A DNA stretch of 64,000 nt from Actinomadura sp. KC345 (GTDB lineage Bacteria > Actinomycetota > Actinomycetes > Streptosporangiales > Streptosporangiaceae): contig NZ_SMKH01000002.1 of the NCBI RefSeq assembly GCF_004348515.1, positions 1-64,000 on the forward strand, written 5' to 3'. Positions 49,626 to 58,142 of this stretch are shown here, piece by piece. The notes beneath the pieces are model-generated. The model was not told the origin of the DNA and searched no databases. It worked only from the letters and a program-made list of their open reading frames with translations. Position numbers and translations under genes: made by a program. Position 1 is the first letter of the stretch. The number at the start of each line of letters is the position of its first letter.

Positions 49626-49727
49626 AGTCACAGGCAACTTGTGATCTAGCCCACGCCAGATGGCCCGGCGACGACGCTGACGGGTCCCGACTCCACCCCC
49701 ACCCCACATCGGAAAGTCGGTACGGCC

Positions 49728-51227
49728 ATGCCCGGAACGAGATCCTCCAGATCCGCCGTTCTCCTGATCGCGGTGCTCGTGCTCGCCGAGACGGTGTCGG
49801 CGTTCGAGACGACGATGTCCGTCCAGCTGCTCTACGCCCAACTCCCCTTCTTCGGGTCCGACATCAACAAGCTCACCTGGATCGTGACCGCGTACATGCT
49901 GGTCGCGGCGGCCGCCACGGGGGTGTGCGGTCGCCTGGGCGACCAGTTCGGCCGCGCGCGGGTGCTCAACATCGTGCTGCTGATCTCGGCGGCGGGCTCC
50001 GCGCTCAGCGCGATCGCCCCCAACCTGGAGATCCTCATCGTCGGCCGGGGCCTGCAAGGGGTGTCCGGCGCCGTGCTGCCCCTGGTGATCGGGCTGGCGC
50101 GCGAGATCCTGCCGAAGGAGAAGGTCACCACCGGGATCGCCGTCGTCAGCGCGTCGGCGCTCATCGCCGGAGCGTCGGGCATGCTCGTGTCCGGGTTCAT
50201 CCTGGATCACTTCAACTGGCGCTTCATCTTCTGGACCGCGGTGATCCTGGCCGCGCTCGCGATGGCCGGGATCCGTGCCGTCATCCCCAACTCCAAGGCC
50301 GCGGACGCGGACCCCGGGAGGGTCGACTACCTGGGCGCCGCGCTGTTCTCGGTGGCCATCGGGACGACGCTCTACGGCGTCACCAAGTCGAGCGAGTGGA
50401 CGTGGGGCGACTCCCGGACGCTGGGCTTCCTGGGCGTCGGGCTTGTCCTGCTCGCCCTGTGGACGGTCTGGGAGCTGCGCGTGGAGCACCCGATGATGGA
50501 GGTCCGGCGGTTCGTCAATCCCAAGTTCGCGATCGGGATGCTCGCCACGGTGATCATCGCCTTCGGGGTCTTCGGGCTCAGCCAGGTCATGCCGACGGCC
50601 GTCCTGCGCACCCCGACGGAGATCCCCGTGCCGGGCGGCGCCCCCATCGAGCTGCCGGTCGGGCTGGGACTGACGGCGACGATGACCGGGCTGGTGGGCG
50701 GCCTCGGCGCGCTCATCGGGTTCGCCATCTCCCCGCTGCCCGGCCGGATCTCCCGCCGCTACGGCGCGGCCCGGACGATCATGATCGGGTCCGTGGTCGC
50801 CGTGGGGGCCTTCTGGTCGGTCATGTCCCTCCACACGTCGCTGGGCGGCTTCATCGCCTTCACGATCATCAGCTCGATCGCCGTCACGTTCTGCTACGGC
50901 GCCCTGCCGACGCTCATCGCCGAGTGCGTCCCGCCGGAGGAGACCAGCGCGGCCGTCGGCATGCAGGCCGTGGTGCGGACGACGTTCCAGGGCGTCGCCG
51001 CGTCCTTCTCGGGGGTCTTCCTGGCACGGGGCGAGATCATGGTCGGTGATCACGCCTTCCTGAGCGAGCAGGGCCTGGAGACCCTCGCCGTCGCGGCCAT
51101 CGTCGCCTCCGTCATCGGGTTCGTGCTCGCGGTCGCGGCGTCGCGCTACCGCGACTCCATGCTCAACGACCGGGACGACGGAGCCGTCCCGGCCGCCGGG
51201 CCCAAGGCGGCCGTCCAGATCGACTGA
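49728..51227 (+). CDS. MFS transporter, DHA2-like 14-TM family
   Basis: 499-residue, 14-helix major facilitator. Helix 1 carries AETVSAFETTMSVQLLYAQL instead of the usual D-x-TIVNVAL; GRLGDQFGRARV is motif A and GRGLQGVSGAVLPLVIGLAR motif C. The periplasmic insert TPTEIPVPGGAPIELPVGLG is unusual. Context (CoA-transferase, PadR, ligase) suggests uptake or efflux of the catabolised acid rather than drug export. First gene of a plus-strand set; the CoA-transferase follows 48 bases on. Confidence 0.82.
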   Translation: MPGTRSSRSAVLLIAVLVLAETVSAFETTMSVQLLYAQLPFFGSDINKLTWIVTAYMLVAAAATGVCGRLGDQFGRARVLNIVLLISAAGSALSAIAPNLEILIVGRGLQGVSGAVLPLVIGLAREILPKEKVTTGIAVVSASALIAGASGMLVSGFILDHFNWRFIFWTAVILAALAMAGIRAVIPNSKAADADPGRVDYLGAALFSVAIGTTLYGVTKSSEWTWGDSRTLGFLGVGLVLLALWTVWELRVEHPMMEVRRFVNPKFAIGMLATVIIAFGVFGLSQVMPTAVLRTPTEIPVPGGAPIELPVGLGLTATMTGLVGGLGALIGFAISPLPGRISRRYGAARTIMIGSVVAVGAFWSVMSLHTSLGGFIAFTIISSIAVTFCYGALPTLIAECVPPEETSAAVGMQAVVRTTFQGVAASFSGVFLARGEIMVGDHAFLSEQGLETLAVAAIVASVIGFVLAVAASRYRDSMLNDRDDGAVPAAGPKAAVQID

Positions 51228-51275
51228 GAACCACGATCGACGCTGCACCGATCCGCACCACATCGAGAGGAACCG

Positions 51276-53675
51276 ATGGACAGCACCCTCCCGCTCGCCG
51301 ATGTCCGTGTCCTGGAGTGCACCGGGGGCATCCCGGGCGCGTACTGCGGAAAGATGCTCGTCGACGCCGGTGCGCAGGTGGTGAAGGTCGAGCCCCCGGA
51401 CGGTGACCCGCTGCGCTCCTGGAGCGCGTCGGGGGATCTCGCCCTCGGGCCGGGCGAGCACGCGCCCCTGTTCCAGTTCCTCGCGGCGGGCAAGCGGTCG
51501 GTCGTCTCGGACGACGCCGGGTCGCCCGCCGTCCACGACCTGGTCCGGGGCGCGGACATCGTGATCGTCGACGGGACGGGGGGCTGGGACCTGGCGCGGA
51601 TGCGGTCCCTCTCGGCGGGTGACGAGAGCGTCGTCATCAGCATCACCCCGTTCGGCACCGAAGGCCCCTACGTCGACCAGGGGGTGCAGGCCAACGAGTT
51701 CATCCTCCAGGCGCTGTGCGGGTCGACCGGGAGCCGCGGCTGGCCCGGTGAGGAGCCGCTGCAGGCGGGCGGCCGGACCGGCGAGTGGGTGGCGGGGGCG
51801 TACGCCGCCTTCGCCGCCGCCGCCGGGATCCGCCGGCTCCGGCGGACCGGCCGGGGTGACGTCTTCGACGTCTCGATCTACGAGGCGATGATCGTCACCA
51901 TGGGCGGTCTCGGCGCCGTCGCCGCGGGCGTCCTCGGCGAGGACGCCCCGGCGGCGGCCAGGAGCCTGGAGATGCCGTCGATCGTGCCCACCGCGGACGG
52001 CCTCGTCGGCTTCTGCACGATCACCGCGCAGCAGTTCGCGGACTTCCTCGTCCTGATCGACCGCGCGGACCTCCTGGACGACGCCGACCTCGCGTCGTTC
52101 GCGGGCCGGACTCGGCGGCGCGACGAGTTCCTGGAGATGGTCCACGGCTGGGCCTCCACCCGCACCACCGCCGAGATCGTGGAGCTGGCGGCCGCGCTGC
52201 GGATCCCGGTCGCCCCGATCGGGACGCCGGAGACGCTGGCCGAGATCGACCAGTTCCGGGAACGCGGCGTCTTCGTCAAGAACGCGCTGGGCCACCTCCA
52301 GCCGCGGGTCCCGTACCGGACCAGCGCGTTCGAGGCGTCCCCGCCGGGAACGGTGCCGGACCCCGGCCGGGACGCCGGCGAGGTGCGCTGGCCGGCGCGC
52401 GAACGTCCGGCAGGCGAACGTCCGGCACGGCAGGGCACACAGCCGGACCGGCGGCCGCTGGACGGGGTGCGGGTCGCCGACTTCACCGCCTTCTGGGCCG
52501 GTCCGACCGCCACCCAGCTGCTGGCCGCGTTCGGCGCCGACGTGGTCAAGATCGAGGGGCTGCGCCGTCCCGACGGCATGCGGTTCTCCGGTGGACGGCC
52601 GCCGAGCGTCGACCAGTGGTGGGAATGGGGGTCGGTGTTCCTCGCCAGCAACAACGACAAGCGCGGGATCAGCCTGGAGCTGAGCGATCCGCGGGCGCGG
52701 GACGTGGCCCTGAAGATCATCGGTGGCAGCGACCTGGTCGTCGAGAACTTCTCGCCGCGCGTGATGGCGAACTTCGGGCTGGAGTGGCCGGACGTCGCGG
52801 CGGCCAACCCCCGGGCGTGCATGGTGCGGATGCCCGCGTTCGGGCTCGACGGCCCCTGGCGCGACCGGGTCGGGTTCGCCCAGACGATGGAGCAGGCGAG
52901 CGGCATGGCCTGGATGACCGGGCACCCGGACGGCCCGCCGATCATCCCGCGCGGCGTCTGCGACCCGGTCGCCGGCATCCACGCGGCCTTCGCGGCCGTG
53001 GTCGCCCTGGAGAGCCGCGATGCCACCGGCCAGGGGGTGCACATCGAGGGGACCATGGTCGAGGCCGCGCTCAACGTGGCGGCCGAGGCGCTACTGGAGC
53101 ACTCCGTCCGCGGCGTCACCCTGCGCCGCGACGGCAACCGCGGGCCGGGCGCCTCGCCCCAGGGCGTCTACCGGACGGCCGGAGCCGACGAATGGGCGGC
53201 GATCGCCGTGACGGACGACGCGCAATGGCCCGCGCTCGCCGCCGTCATCGGCCGCCCCGACCTGGCGGACGACCGCGACCTGGCGACGCGGTCCGGCCGC
53301 CGGGCCCGCGCGGCGGAGATCGACACGGCCATCGCGTCCTGGGCGGCGGGCGTCGACGTCGAGGCCGCCGTCGCGGCGCTCCGCGCGGCGGGCGTCCCGT
53401 CGGCCAGGGTGACGCCGCCGAGCGACCTGCTGGCCGACGAGCATCTGCGCGCTCGCGGGTTCTGGGAGAACGTCCGGCATCCGGTGGCGGGCGAGTTCCG
53501 CTCGACGGGGCTGCCGTTCGGGTCCCGGACCGTGGCCTCCGGGTGGGTACGGTCCGGGGCGCCGCTCTACGGCCAGCACAACCACGAGGTCCTGGCGGAG
53601 ATCGGCCTGGGCCGGAGCGAGATCGAGGCGCTGGAGGAGGACGGGGTCATCGGCTCCCGGCCCGCCGGGCTCTGA
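51276..53675 (+). CDS. Tandem-fused class III CoA-transferase (CaiB/BaiF)
   Basis: 799-residue protein made of two complete family III CoA-transferase domains (about 8-385 and 400-790), joined by an Arg/Pro-rich linker. The C-terminal half has DFTAFWAGPTATQLLAAFGA and catalytic D563 (GVCDPVAGIHAAF). At the equivalent place the N-terminal half has E170 (GRTGEWVAGAYAAF) rather than Asp. Class III enzymes form interlocked dimers moving CoA between acids, so this may be a built-in heterodimer with one active site. Likely activates the pathway's starting acid. GAGAGG lies before ATG 51276. Confidence 0.87.
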   Translation: MDSTLPLADVRVLECTGGIPGAYCGKMLVDAGAQVVKVEPPDGDPLRSWSASGDLALGPGEHAPLFQFLAAGKRSVVSDDAGSPAVHDLVRGADIVIVDGTGGWDLARMRSLSAGDESVVISITPFGTEGPYVDQGVQANEFILQALCGSTGSRGWPGEEPLQAGGRTGEWVAGAYAAFAAAAGIRRLRRTGRGDVFDVSIYEAMIVTMGGLGAVAAGVLGEDAPAAARSLEMPSIVPTADGLVGFCTITAQQFADFLVLIDRADLLDDADLASFAGRTRRRDEFLEMVHGWASTRTTAEIVELAAALRIPVAPIGTPETLAEIDQFRERGVFVKNALGHLQPRVPYRTSAFEASPPGTVPDPGRDAGEVRWPARERPAGERPARQGTQPDRRPLDGVRVADFTAFWAGPTATQLLAAFGADVVKIEGLRRPDGMRFSGGRPPSVDQWWEWGSVFLASNNDKRGISLELSDPRARDVALKIIGGSDLVVENFSPRVMANFGLEWPDVAAANPRACMVRMPAFGLDGPWRDRVGFAQTMEQASGMAWMTGHPDGPPIIPRGVCDPVAGIHAAFAAVVALESRDATGQGVHIEGTMVEAALNVAAEALLEHSVRGVTLRRDGNRGPGASPQGVYRTAGADEWAAIAVTDDAQWPALAAVIGRPDLADDRDLATRSGRRARAAEIDTAIASWAAGVDVEAAVAALRAAGVPSARVTPPSDLLADEHLRARGFWENVRHPVAGEFRSTGLPFGSRTVASGWVRSGAPLYGQHNHEVLAEIGLGRSEIEALEEDGVIGSRPAGL

Positions 53676-53744
53676 CGGGCCTGCGGCGTCCCGGCGAGGA
53701 CTACGATCGCTGGCAGGACGACGGCGATCGGCGGGAATGACGAC

Positions 53745-54455
53745 GTGGGACTCGACGAGGCATCGCGGGAGGCGGACGAGGCCGCCGCGCGGGAGGGCGC
53801 CGCCGATCCCGGCTACCCGGATCTGCCGACGACGGCGTACCTCGTCCTCGGCATGCTGATCGTCAACGACGAGTCGCTCACCGCGGGCGAGATCAAGGTG
53901 CGCTCCCAGTACACGGTCGGCCACTTCTACTGGGCCCCGGCCGTCAGCCACATCCGGCGGGAGCTGACACGCCTGATCGAGCACGACATGGCGGCCGAGC
54001 GCACGATCCACGTCGGCAAGCGCAAGATGACGGTCTACGAGTCGACCCCGCGGGGCGAGCGTGCGCTGCGCGCGTGGGCCGAGGCCCTTCCGGGGGACGA
54101 GCCGGTGATGATCAAGCATCCGCTGATGCTCAAGATCTGGCTCGCGGGGGACACCGAACCGGCCGTGGTCCTGGAGGCCATCGACCGCTACCTGGAGACC
54201 GTCCAGAAGTCGATCGACGAGCTGATGTGGGCGCAGGGCAGGAGCCGGGAACTCGGGCTGCTGGAGGAGATGAGGTCGAGGTACCCGCTCCAGGTGGCGA
54301 CCTACACCCTGCGCTCGCTGTACGCCGAGATGGCCAACGTCCGGCAGCTCCGCGACGAGATCGAATGGAACCTCGGAGACGCCTACCAGCGGCACGCCGA
54401 CCACCCGAAGACGGCCATACGCCGCAGGGTGCGGCCGGAGGCCGGGGACGACTGA
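53745..54455 (+). CDS. PadR-family regulator
   Basis: 236-residue PadR regulator. Winged helix about 28-100: TTAYLVLGMLIVNDESLTAG and YWAPAVSHIRRELTRLIEHDM, a wing with RKMTVYESTPRGERALRAW; then a C-terminal coiled-coil-rich dimer domain (Vir-like, about 125-205: EAIDRYLETVQKSIDELMWAQ). PadR proteins classically sense phenolic acids and repress their catabolic genes. GTG 53745, 69 bases after the CoA-transferase stop. Probably controls both this set and the divergent ligase/thiolase genes. Confidence 0.85.
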   Translation: MGLDEASREADEAAAREGAADPGYPDLPTTAYLVLGMLIVNDESLTAGEIKVRSQYTVGHFYWAPAVSHIRRELTRLIEHDMAAERTIHVGKRKMTVYESTPRGERALRAWAEALPGDEPVMIKHPLMLKIWLAGDTEPAVVLEAIDRYLETVQKSIDELMWAQGRSRELGLLEEMRSRYPLQVATYTLRSLYAEMANVRQLRDEIEWNLGDAYQRHADHPKTAIRRRVRPEAGDD

Positions 54456-54488
54456 CCTCCGGCCGCGTTCCGGCCGCCGAGGGGCGGG

Positions 54489-54803
54489 TCAGTCGCTGGC
54501 GGGGAGCGGCTTGGCGTCCTTGACCACGAGCGGGGTGTCGCCGTCCGACAGCGAGCCCGCACCCGGGCTGGTCACCAGGACTTCGAAGGAATCGTCGTCC
54601 GGGTGGGTGTAGCGCTTGCCCAGCAAGGAGCCCTCGTCGAACGGACTGTGCGGTTCCCCCACGGTCGCGCGGTCGGCCGACAGGGACATCGGAACTCCGC
54701 CGCACCGCAGGTCCAGGCCCGGCGGCCCCGGCCGGACCACGATGACGCCGGTGCCGCACACCTGGCTGTGCAGGCGTGTCCCGGGCTTGATGATGTCGCT
54801 CAA
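54489..54803 (-). CDS. Small conserved-type protein of unknown function
   Basis: 104-residue protein with two cysteines in SQVCGTGVIVVRPGPPGLDLRCGGVPM, which could bind a metal or form a redox pair, followed by an acidic tail. No signal peptide. I have a sense that similar short proteins accompany acyl-CoA ligase genes in actinomycetes, but I cannot name a family. TTG 54803 has AGGAGA about seven bases upstream and lies 18 bases after the ligase stop on the same strand, so they are co-transcribed. Confidence 0.65.
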   Translation of the reverse strand: MSDIIKPGTRLHSQVCGTGVIVVRPGPPGLDLRCGGVPMSLSADRATVGEPHSPFDEGSLLGKRYTHPDDDSFEVLVTSPGAGSLSDGDTPLVVKDAKPLPASD

Positions 54804-54821
54804 CTGCTTCTCCTGTCTCGA

Positions 54822-56348
54822 TCAGGCGTGTGTGGGGGAGTGGAGCCCGGCGACGATCTCTCGGCGCAGGAGCTTGCCCGTCTGGGTGTAGGGGAGCTCT
54901 TCCCTGAACACGACCTCGTCAGGCGTGCGGGAGCCGCGCAGCCGCGACCGGACGAAGGCGCGCAGCTCCGCGGCGAGGTCGTCACCGGCCCCTCCGTCGG
55001 GGACCACGACCGCCACCAGCCGTTCCCCCCAATGGGGATCGGCCGCTCCGACCACGGCGGCCTCACGGACCAGGTCATGGGCGAGCAGGACGTCCTCGAT
55101 CTCGGCCGGCGCGATGTTCTCCCCGCCGCGGATGATCGTGTCGTCCGCGCGTCCCTCCACGTAGAGGTAGCCGTCCCCGTCGAGGCGCGCGAGGTCGCGG
55201 GTCGGGAACCAGCCGCCGGCGTCCAGGACCGAGCCGAGCCCGGTGTACTCGCCGGAGACCTGCGGCCCCCGGACCCACAGCTCGCCGACCGTGCCGCCGG
55301 GCACCGCGCGGCCGTCCTCGTCCCGGATCTCCGCCTCGACGCCGGGGACGACGCGGCCGACCGAGGCGAGGCGGTGGGTCTCCCCCGAGGCCATCGCCTG
55401 GCGGTGGTCCTCGGGGCCGAGGACCGCGATCGTCGAGCTGGTCTCGGTGAGGCCGTAGGCGTTGACGAAACCGGTCGCGGGGAACGCCTCCAGCGCCCGC
55501 GCGAGCACCGGGAGCGGCATCCGCGCACCTCCGTAGGCGAGCGTCGAGAGACCGGGGCAGTCCGCCGGGCGGTCCCCGAGATGCTCGACGATGCGGGCCA
55601 GCATGGTCGGCACCACCATCGCGTGGCTCACCCGCCGGTCGCGGACGACGCCGAGCCACCCCTCCGGGGTGAAGTCGGTCAGGTAGGCGGTCTTGCGGCC
55701 GGAGTAGGCGTTGGTGAGCACGGCCCCGATCCCGGCGATGTGGTACGGCGGGACGCTGAGCAGCGCGCACTCGTCCTCCGCCGCCGCCGCGCCGAACTCG
55801 ACGGTTCCGAGGACGTAGGAGAGCAGGTTCGAGTGCCGCAGGACGGCGCACTTCGGCGCCGCCGTCGTGCCGCTCGTGAACAGCAGGAGCGCGGGGCTCT
55901 CCTCGGACACCTCCGCGGGCCCCGCGTCTGACGCCGCCTCCGACGCGTCCCCGGCTCCCGGCGCCGCGACGATGTCGAACCACTCGCGGGTCGTCATCGA
56001 CGCGACCACGTTGCCGGGCGGTCCGACGCGCTGGGACGGGTCGGTGACGAGCACGGGCGCGTCCAGGCGGGCGATCAGTTCGCGCAGGGCAGGCTCGGAC
56101 AGGCGGTAGTTGAGCGGAGCGAACGGGACTCCGGCGCCGGCCGCGGCGAACAGCAGCGCGGGAACCGCGGGGGAGTTGGCGCCGACGAACGCCAGCGTGC
56201 GGGCGCCCCGGCGTCTCAGCAGCGCGCTTCCGGCGTCGGCCAGCCCGGCGAGGCCGCCGAAGGTCGTCGGCTCGCCGGCGGCCGGCAGCAGGGCGGCGCG
56301 GTCGGCGCCCGCCTGCGCGGCCATGTCCAGGATCAGGCGGATGGTCAT
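54822..56348 (-). CDS. AMP-forming acyl-CoA ligase
   Basis: 508-residue ANL-superfamily enzyme. A3/P-loop LLFTSGTTAAPK (about 155-166), A5 NAYGLTETSS, A7 GWFPTRDLARLD, hinge GRADDTIIRGGENIAPAEIE and A10 lysine in PYTQTGKLLRRE are all intact. It converts a carboxylic acid, ATP and CoA to acyl-CoA; family precedents include fatty, benzoic and cyclohexane acids. ATG 56348 has GGGAG six bases upstream. Divergent from the thiolase operon; the shared 145-bp region carries promoters and repeats of CTAATAG. Confidence 0.9.
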   Translation of the reverse strand: MTIRLILDMAAQAGADRAALLPAAGEPTTFGGLAGLADAGSALLRRRGARTLAFVGANSPAVPALLFAAAGAGVPFAPLNYRLSEPALRELIARLDAPVLVTDPSQRVGPPGNVVASMTTREWFDIVAAPGAGDASEAASDAGPAEVSEESPALLLFTSGTTAAPKCAVLRHSNLLSYVLGTVEFGAAAAEDECALLSVPPYHIAGIGAVLTNAYSGRKTAYLTDFTPEGWLGVVRDRRVSHAMVVPTMLARIVEHLGDRPADCPGLSTLAYGGARMPLPVLARALEAFPATGFVNAYGLTETSSTIAVLGPEDHRQAMASGETHRLASVGRVVPGVEAEIRDEDGRAVPGGTVGELWVRGPQVSGEYTGLGSVLDAGGWFPTRDLARLDGDGYLYVEGRADDTIIRGGENIAPAEIEDVLLAHDLVREAAVVGAADPHWGERLVAVVVPDGGAGDDLAAELRAFVRSRLRGSRTPDEVVFREELPYTQTGKLLRREIVAGLHSPTHA

Positions 56349-56383
56349 GCGAACTCCCGGGCTCGTCCCACCAGCTTTCTTAA

Positions 56384-56392
56384 ACTAATAGT
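56384..56392. promoter_or_regulatory. ACTAATAGT motif in divergent promoter
   Basis: ACTAATAGT lies 36 bases before the ligase start; CTAATAGT recurs at 56474-56481 in the thiolase promoter and inversely at 49621-49628. On the minus strand it may supply the ligase -10 (ACTATT) or a regulator half site. Confidence 0.35.
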
Positions 56393-56449
56393 CCCTCATG
56401 ATGGTCACACAGCGATCTGCAAAGCGCCAGTTCTCCGGACAATCGACCC

Positions 56450-56478
56450 TTGACAGTCCGGAAATCGCTAAGTCTAAT
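56450..56478 (+). promoter_or_regulatory. Strong promoter of thiolase operon, with shared 13-mer
   Basis: TTGACA (56450-56455) and TCTAAT (56473-56478) lie exactly 17 bases apart, a near-consensus vegetative promoter. The 13-mer TCGCTAAGTCTAA (56465-56477) overlaps its -10 box, so a repressor bound there would block transcription. Confidence 0.7.
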
Positions 56479-56532
56479 AGTGCGTAGCCGTTAGTGATCT
56501 ACGGCACATGGCTCGACCTTCAAGGAGACCGA

Positions 56533-57696
56533 GTGAGGGCATCGAACCGCCGGGCCGTCATCGCCGGGGTGCACAACACCCGCCAGGCGCGCCGCCTGGA
56601 GGAGGAGACCTCCCGCAGCCTCATGGTCAAGGCGCTCCTCGGCGCGCTGGACGACGCCGGGCTGGACCTGTCCGACGTCGACGGGATCAGCGCCATGGAC
56701 GACAGCACGTCCCTGATCTACGACCTCGGTGTCGGGCCGGCCTGGCAGGGCCACGACTTCGGCGCCGGCATGTTCGCCGAGGCCGCGTCCGCCGTCGAGA
56801 AGGGCTACGCCGACGTCGTCGTGCTGGTCTCCGCGCAGGCCGGCAGCTACACCGACCGCGCGGCGACCGCGCCGTGGACCCGCCCGGAGAACGAGTTCGT
56901 CGCCCCCTGGGGCATGTTCACCGCCGCCGAGTTCGCGCTGATCGCGCGCCGCCACATGGAGGTCTTCGGGACGACGCGGGAGCAGATGTCGCGGGTCGCG
57001 GCCACGATCCGCAACAACGGGGACCGCAACCCGGAGGCCGTCTACCACGGGCGGGGCCCCTTCAAGCCCGAGGACATCACCGCCTCCCGCCCCATCGCCG
57101 AGCCCTTCCACCTCCTCGACTGCGCCATGACGTCGGAGGGCGGCTGCGCGGCCGTCGTCACCACGGCCGAGCGCGCCCGGTCCCTGCGCCGCGACCCGGT
57201 CCACGTGCTCGGCGCCGGGGTCGACTTCTTCGGCCCGTCCTACCAGTACCCGCCGAGCTGGGACCTGCGCGGGCGGCGCGACGCGCCGTCCAACGGGCAG
57301 GCCGGACGCCGGGCCGGCGACCTCGCGTTCCGCCAGGCCGGCATCGGCCGCGACGACGTGGACGTCCTGGAGCTCTACGACCCCTTCTCGTTCGAAATCA
57401 TCCGCCAGCTGGAGGCCCTGCGGTTCTGCCCCGAGGGGGAGGGCGGGCCGTTCGTCGAGGACGGCCGCATCGAGCCGGGCGGCAGCCACCCGATCACCAC
57501 CGACGGCGGCCTGATGTCGTTCAGCCACGCGGGCGCGAACCCCCAGATGATGCAGCGCGTGATCCGCGGGGTCCAGCAGGTGCGCGGCGACGCCGGGCCC
57601 CTCCAGGTCCCGGACGCGCACGTCGCCCTGTGCACCACCGGCGGAGCCGGCGCCCTGTTCACCGGCGTGATCCTCCTGGGAGACGAGCTGCCATGA
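56533..57696 (+). CDS. Thiolase-like protein (lipid-transfer/aldolase type)
   Basis: 387-residue thiolase-superfamily protein. HDFGAGMFAEAASAVEKGYADVVVLVSAQ and LLDCAMTSEGGCAAVVTT are core helices; GGLMSFSHAGANPQMMQ holds the conserved His, and ALCTTGGAGAL the late Cys. The usual N-terminal nucleophilic Cys position reads DDSTS, without Cys. That points to an Ltp2-like retro-aldolase rather than a true thiolase; those act with a DUF35 partner, which follows here. GTG 56533 has AAGGAG five bases upstream; the frame is open to 56494. Its stop overlaps the DUF35 start. Confidence 0.82.
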   Translation: MRASNRRAVIAGVHNTRQARRLEEETSRSLMVKALLGALDDAGLDLSDVDGISAMDDSTSLIYDLGVGPAWQGHDFGAGMFAEAASAVEKGYADVVVLVSAQAGSYTDRAATAPWTRPENEFVAPWGMFTAAEFALIARRHMEVFGTTREQMSRVAATIRNNGDRNPEAVYHGRGPFKPEDITASRPIAEPFHLLDCAMTSEGGCAAVVTTAERARSLRRDPVHVLGAGVDFFGPSYQYPPSWDLRGRRDAPSNGQAGRRAGDLAFRQAGIGRDDVDVLELYDPFSFEIIRQLEALRFCPEGEGGPFVEDGRIEPGGSHPITTDGGLMSFSHAGANPQMMQRVIRGVQQVRGDAGPLQVPDAHVALCTTGGAGALFTGVILLGDELP

Positions 57697-58112
57697 CGAC
57701 CCCGCTGCGGGCCCAGACCCGCGACCTTCCGCACGCCGTCCCGAGCGAGGTGACCCGCCCCTTCTGGGACGGGTGCGCGCGGGGAGAGCTGCTGTTCCAG
57801 CGCTGCGAGCGGTGCGAGGCCATCACCTTCCCGCCTGGCGAGCACTGCCGCGGCTGCCTGGCCCGGGGCCAGGTGTGGGAGGCGAGCGCCGGGCGCGGCG
57901 TCCTCTACAGCTGGACCGTCGTCCACCGGCCGGTCACGCCCGCCTTCGACCCGCCCTACGCCGCCGCGATCGTGACCCTCGACGAGGGCTACCAGATGCT
58001 GACCAACATCGTCGACGCCGCGCCGGACGACCTGCGCGCCGAGCTGCCGGTCCAGGTGTCGTTCCGCCGGACCGGAAACGATCTCTGGCTCCCCTACTTC
58101 GTCCCCGCCTGA
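57693..58112 (+). CDS. DUF35 OB-fold/zinc-ribbon protein, thiolase partner
   Basis: 139-residue protein: rubredoxin-like zinc ribbon C38-x2-C41, C52-x2-C55 (FQRCERCEAITFPPGEHC), then an OB-fold (about 62-135; GRGVLYSWTVVHRPVTPAFD, PYAAAIVTLDEG). Such proteins form complexes with thiolase-like enzymes and help present acyl-CoA, as in the Ltp2-ChsH2 aldolase of steroid side-chain loss. ATG 57693 lies within the thiolase stop (ATGA), fitting a fixed stoichiometric complex. Confidence 0.9.
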   Translation: MTTPLRAQTRDLPHAVPSEVTRPFWDGCARGELLFQRCERCEAITFPPGEHCRGCLARGQVWEASAGRGVLYSWTVVHRPVTPAFDPPYAAAIVTLDEGYQMLTNIVDAAPDDLRAELPVQVSFRRTGNDLWLPYFVPA

Positions 58113-58142
58113 CCCGGGAAAGACCGAGCGAAGGATTCCCCC

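Noticed and set aside
49548-53042. Long minus-strand frame opposite the MFS and CoA-transferase genes
   Set aside because: Translation is low-complexity Arg/Asp/Gly/His sequence with no family; the plus strand has complete transporter and CoA-transferase domains.
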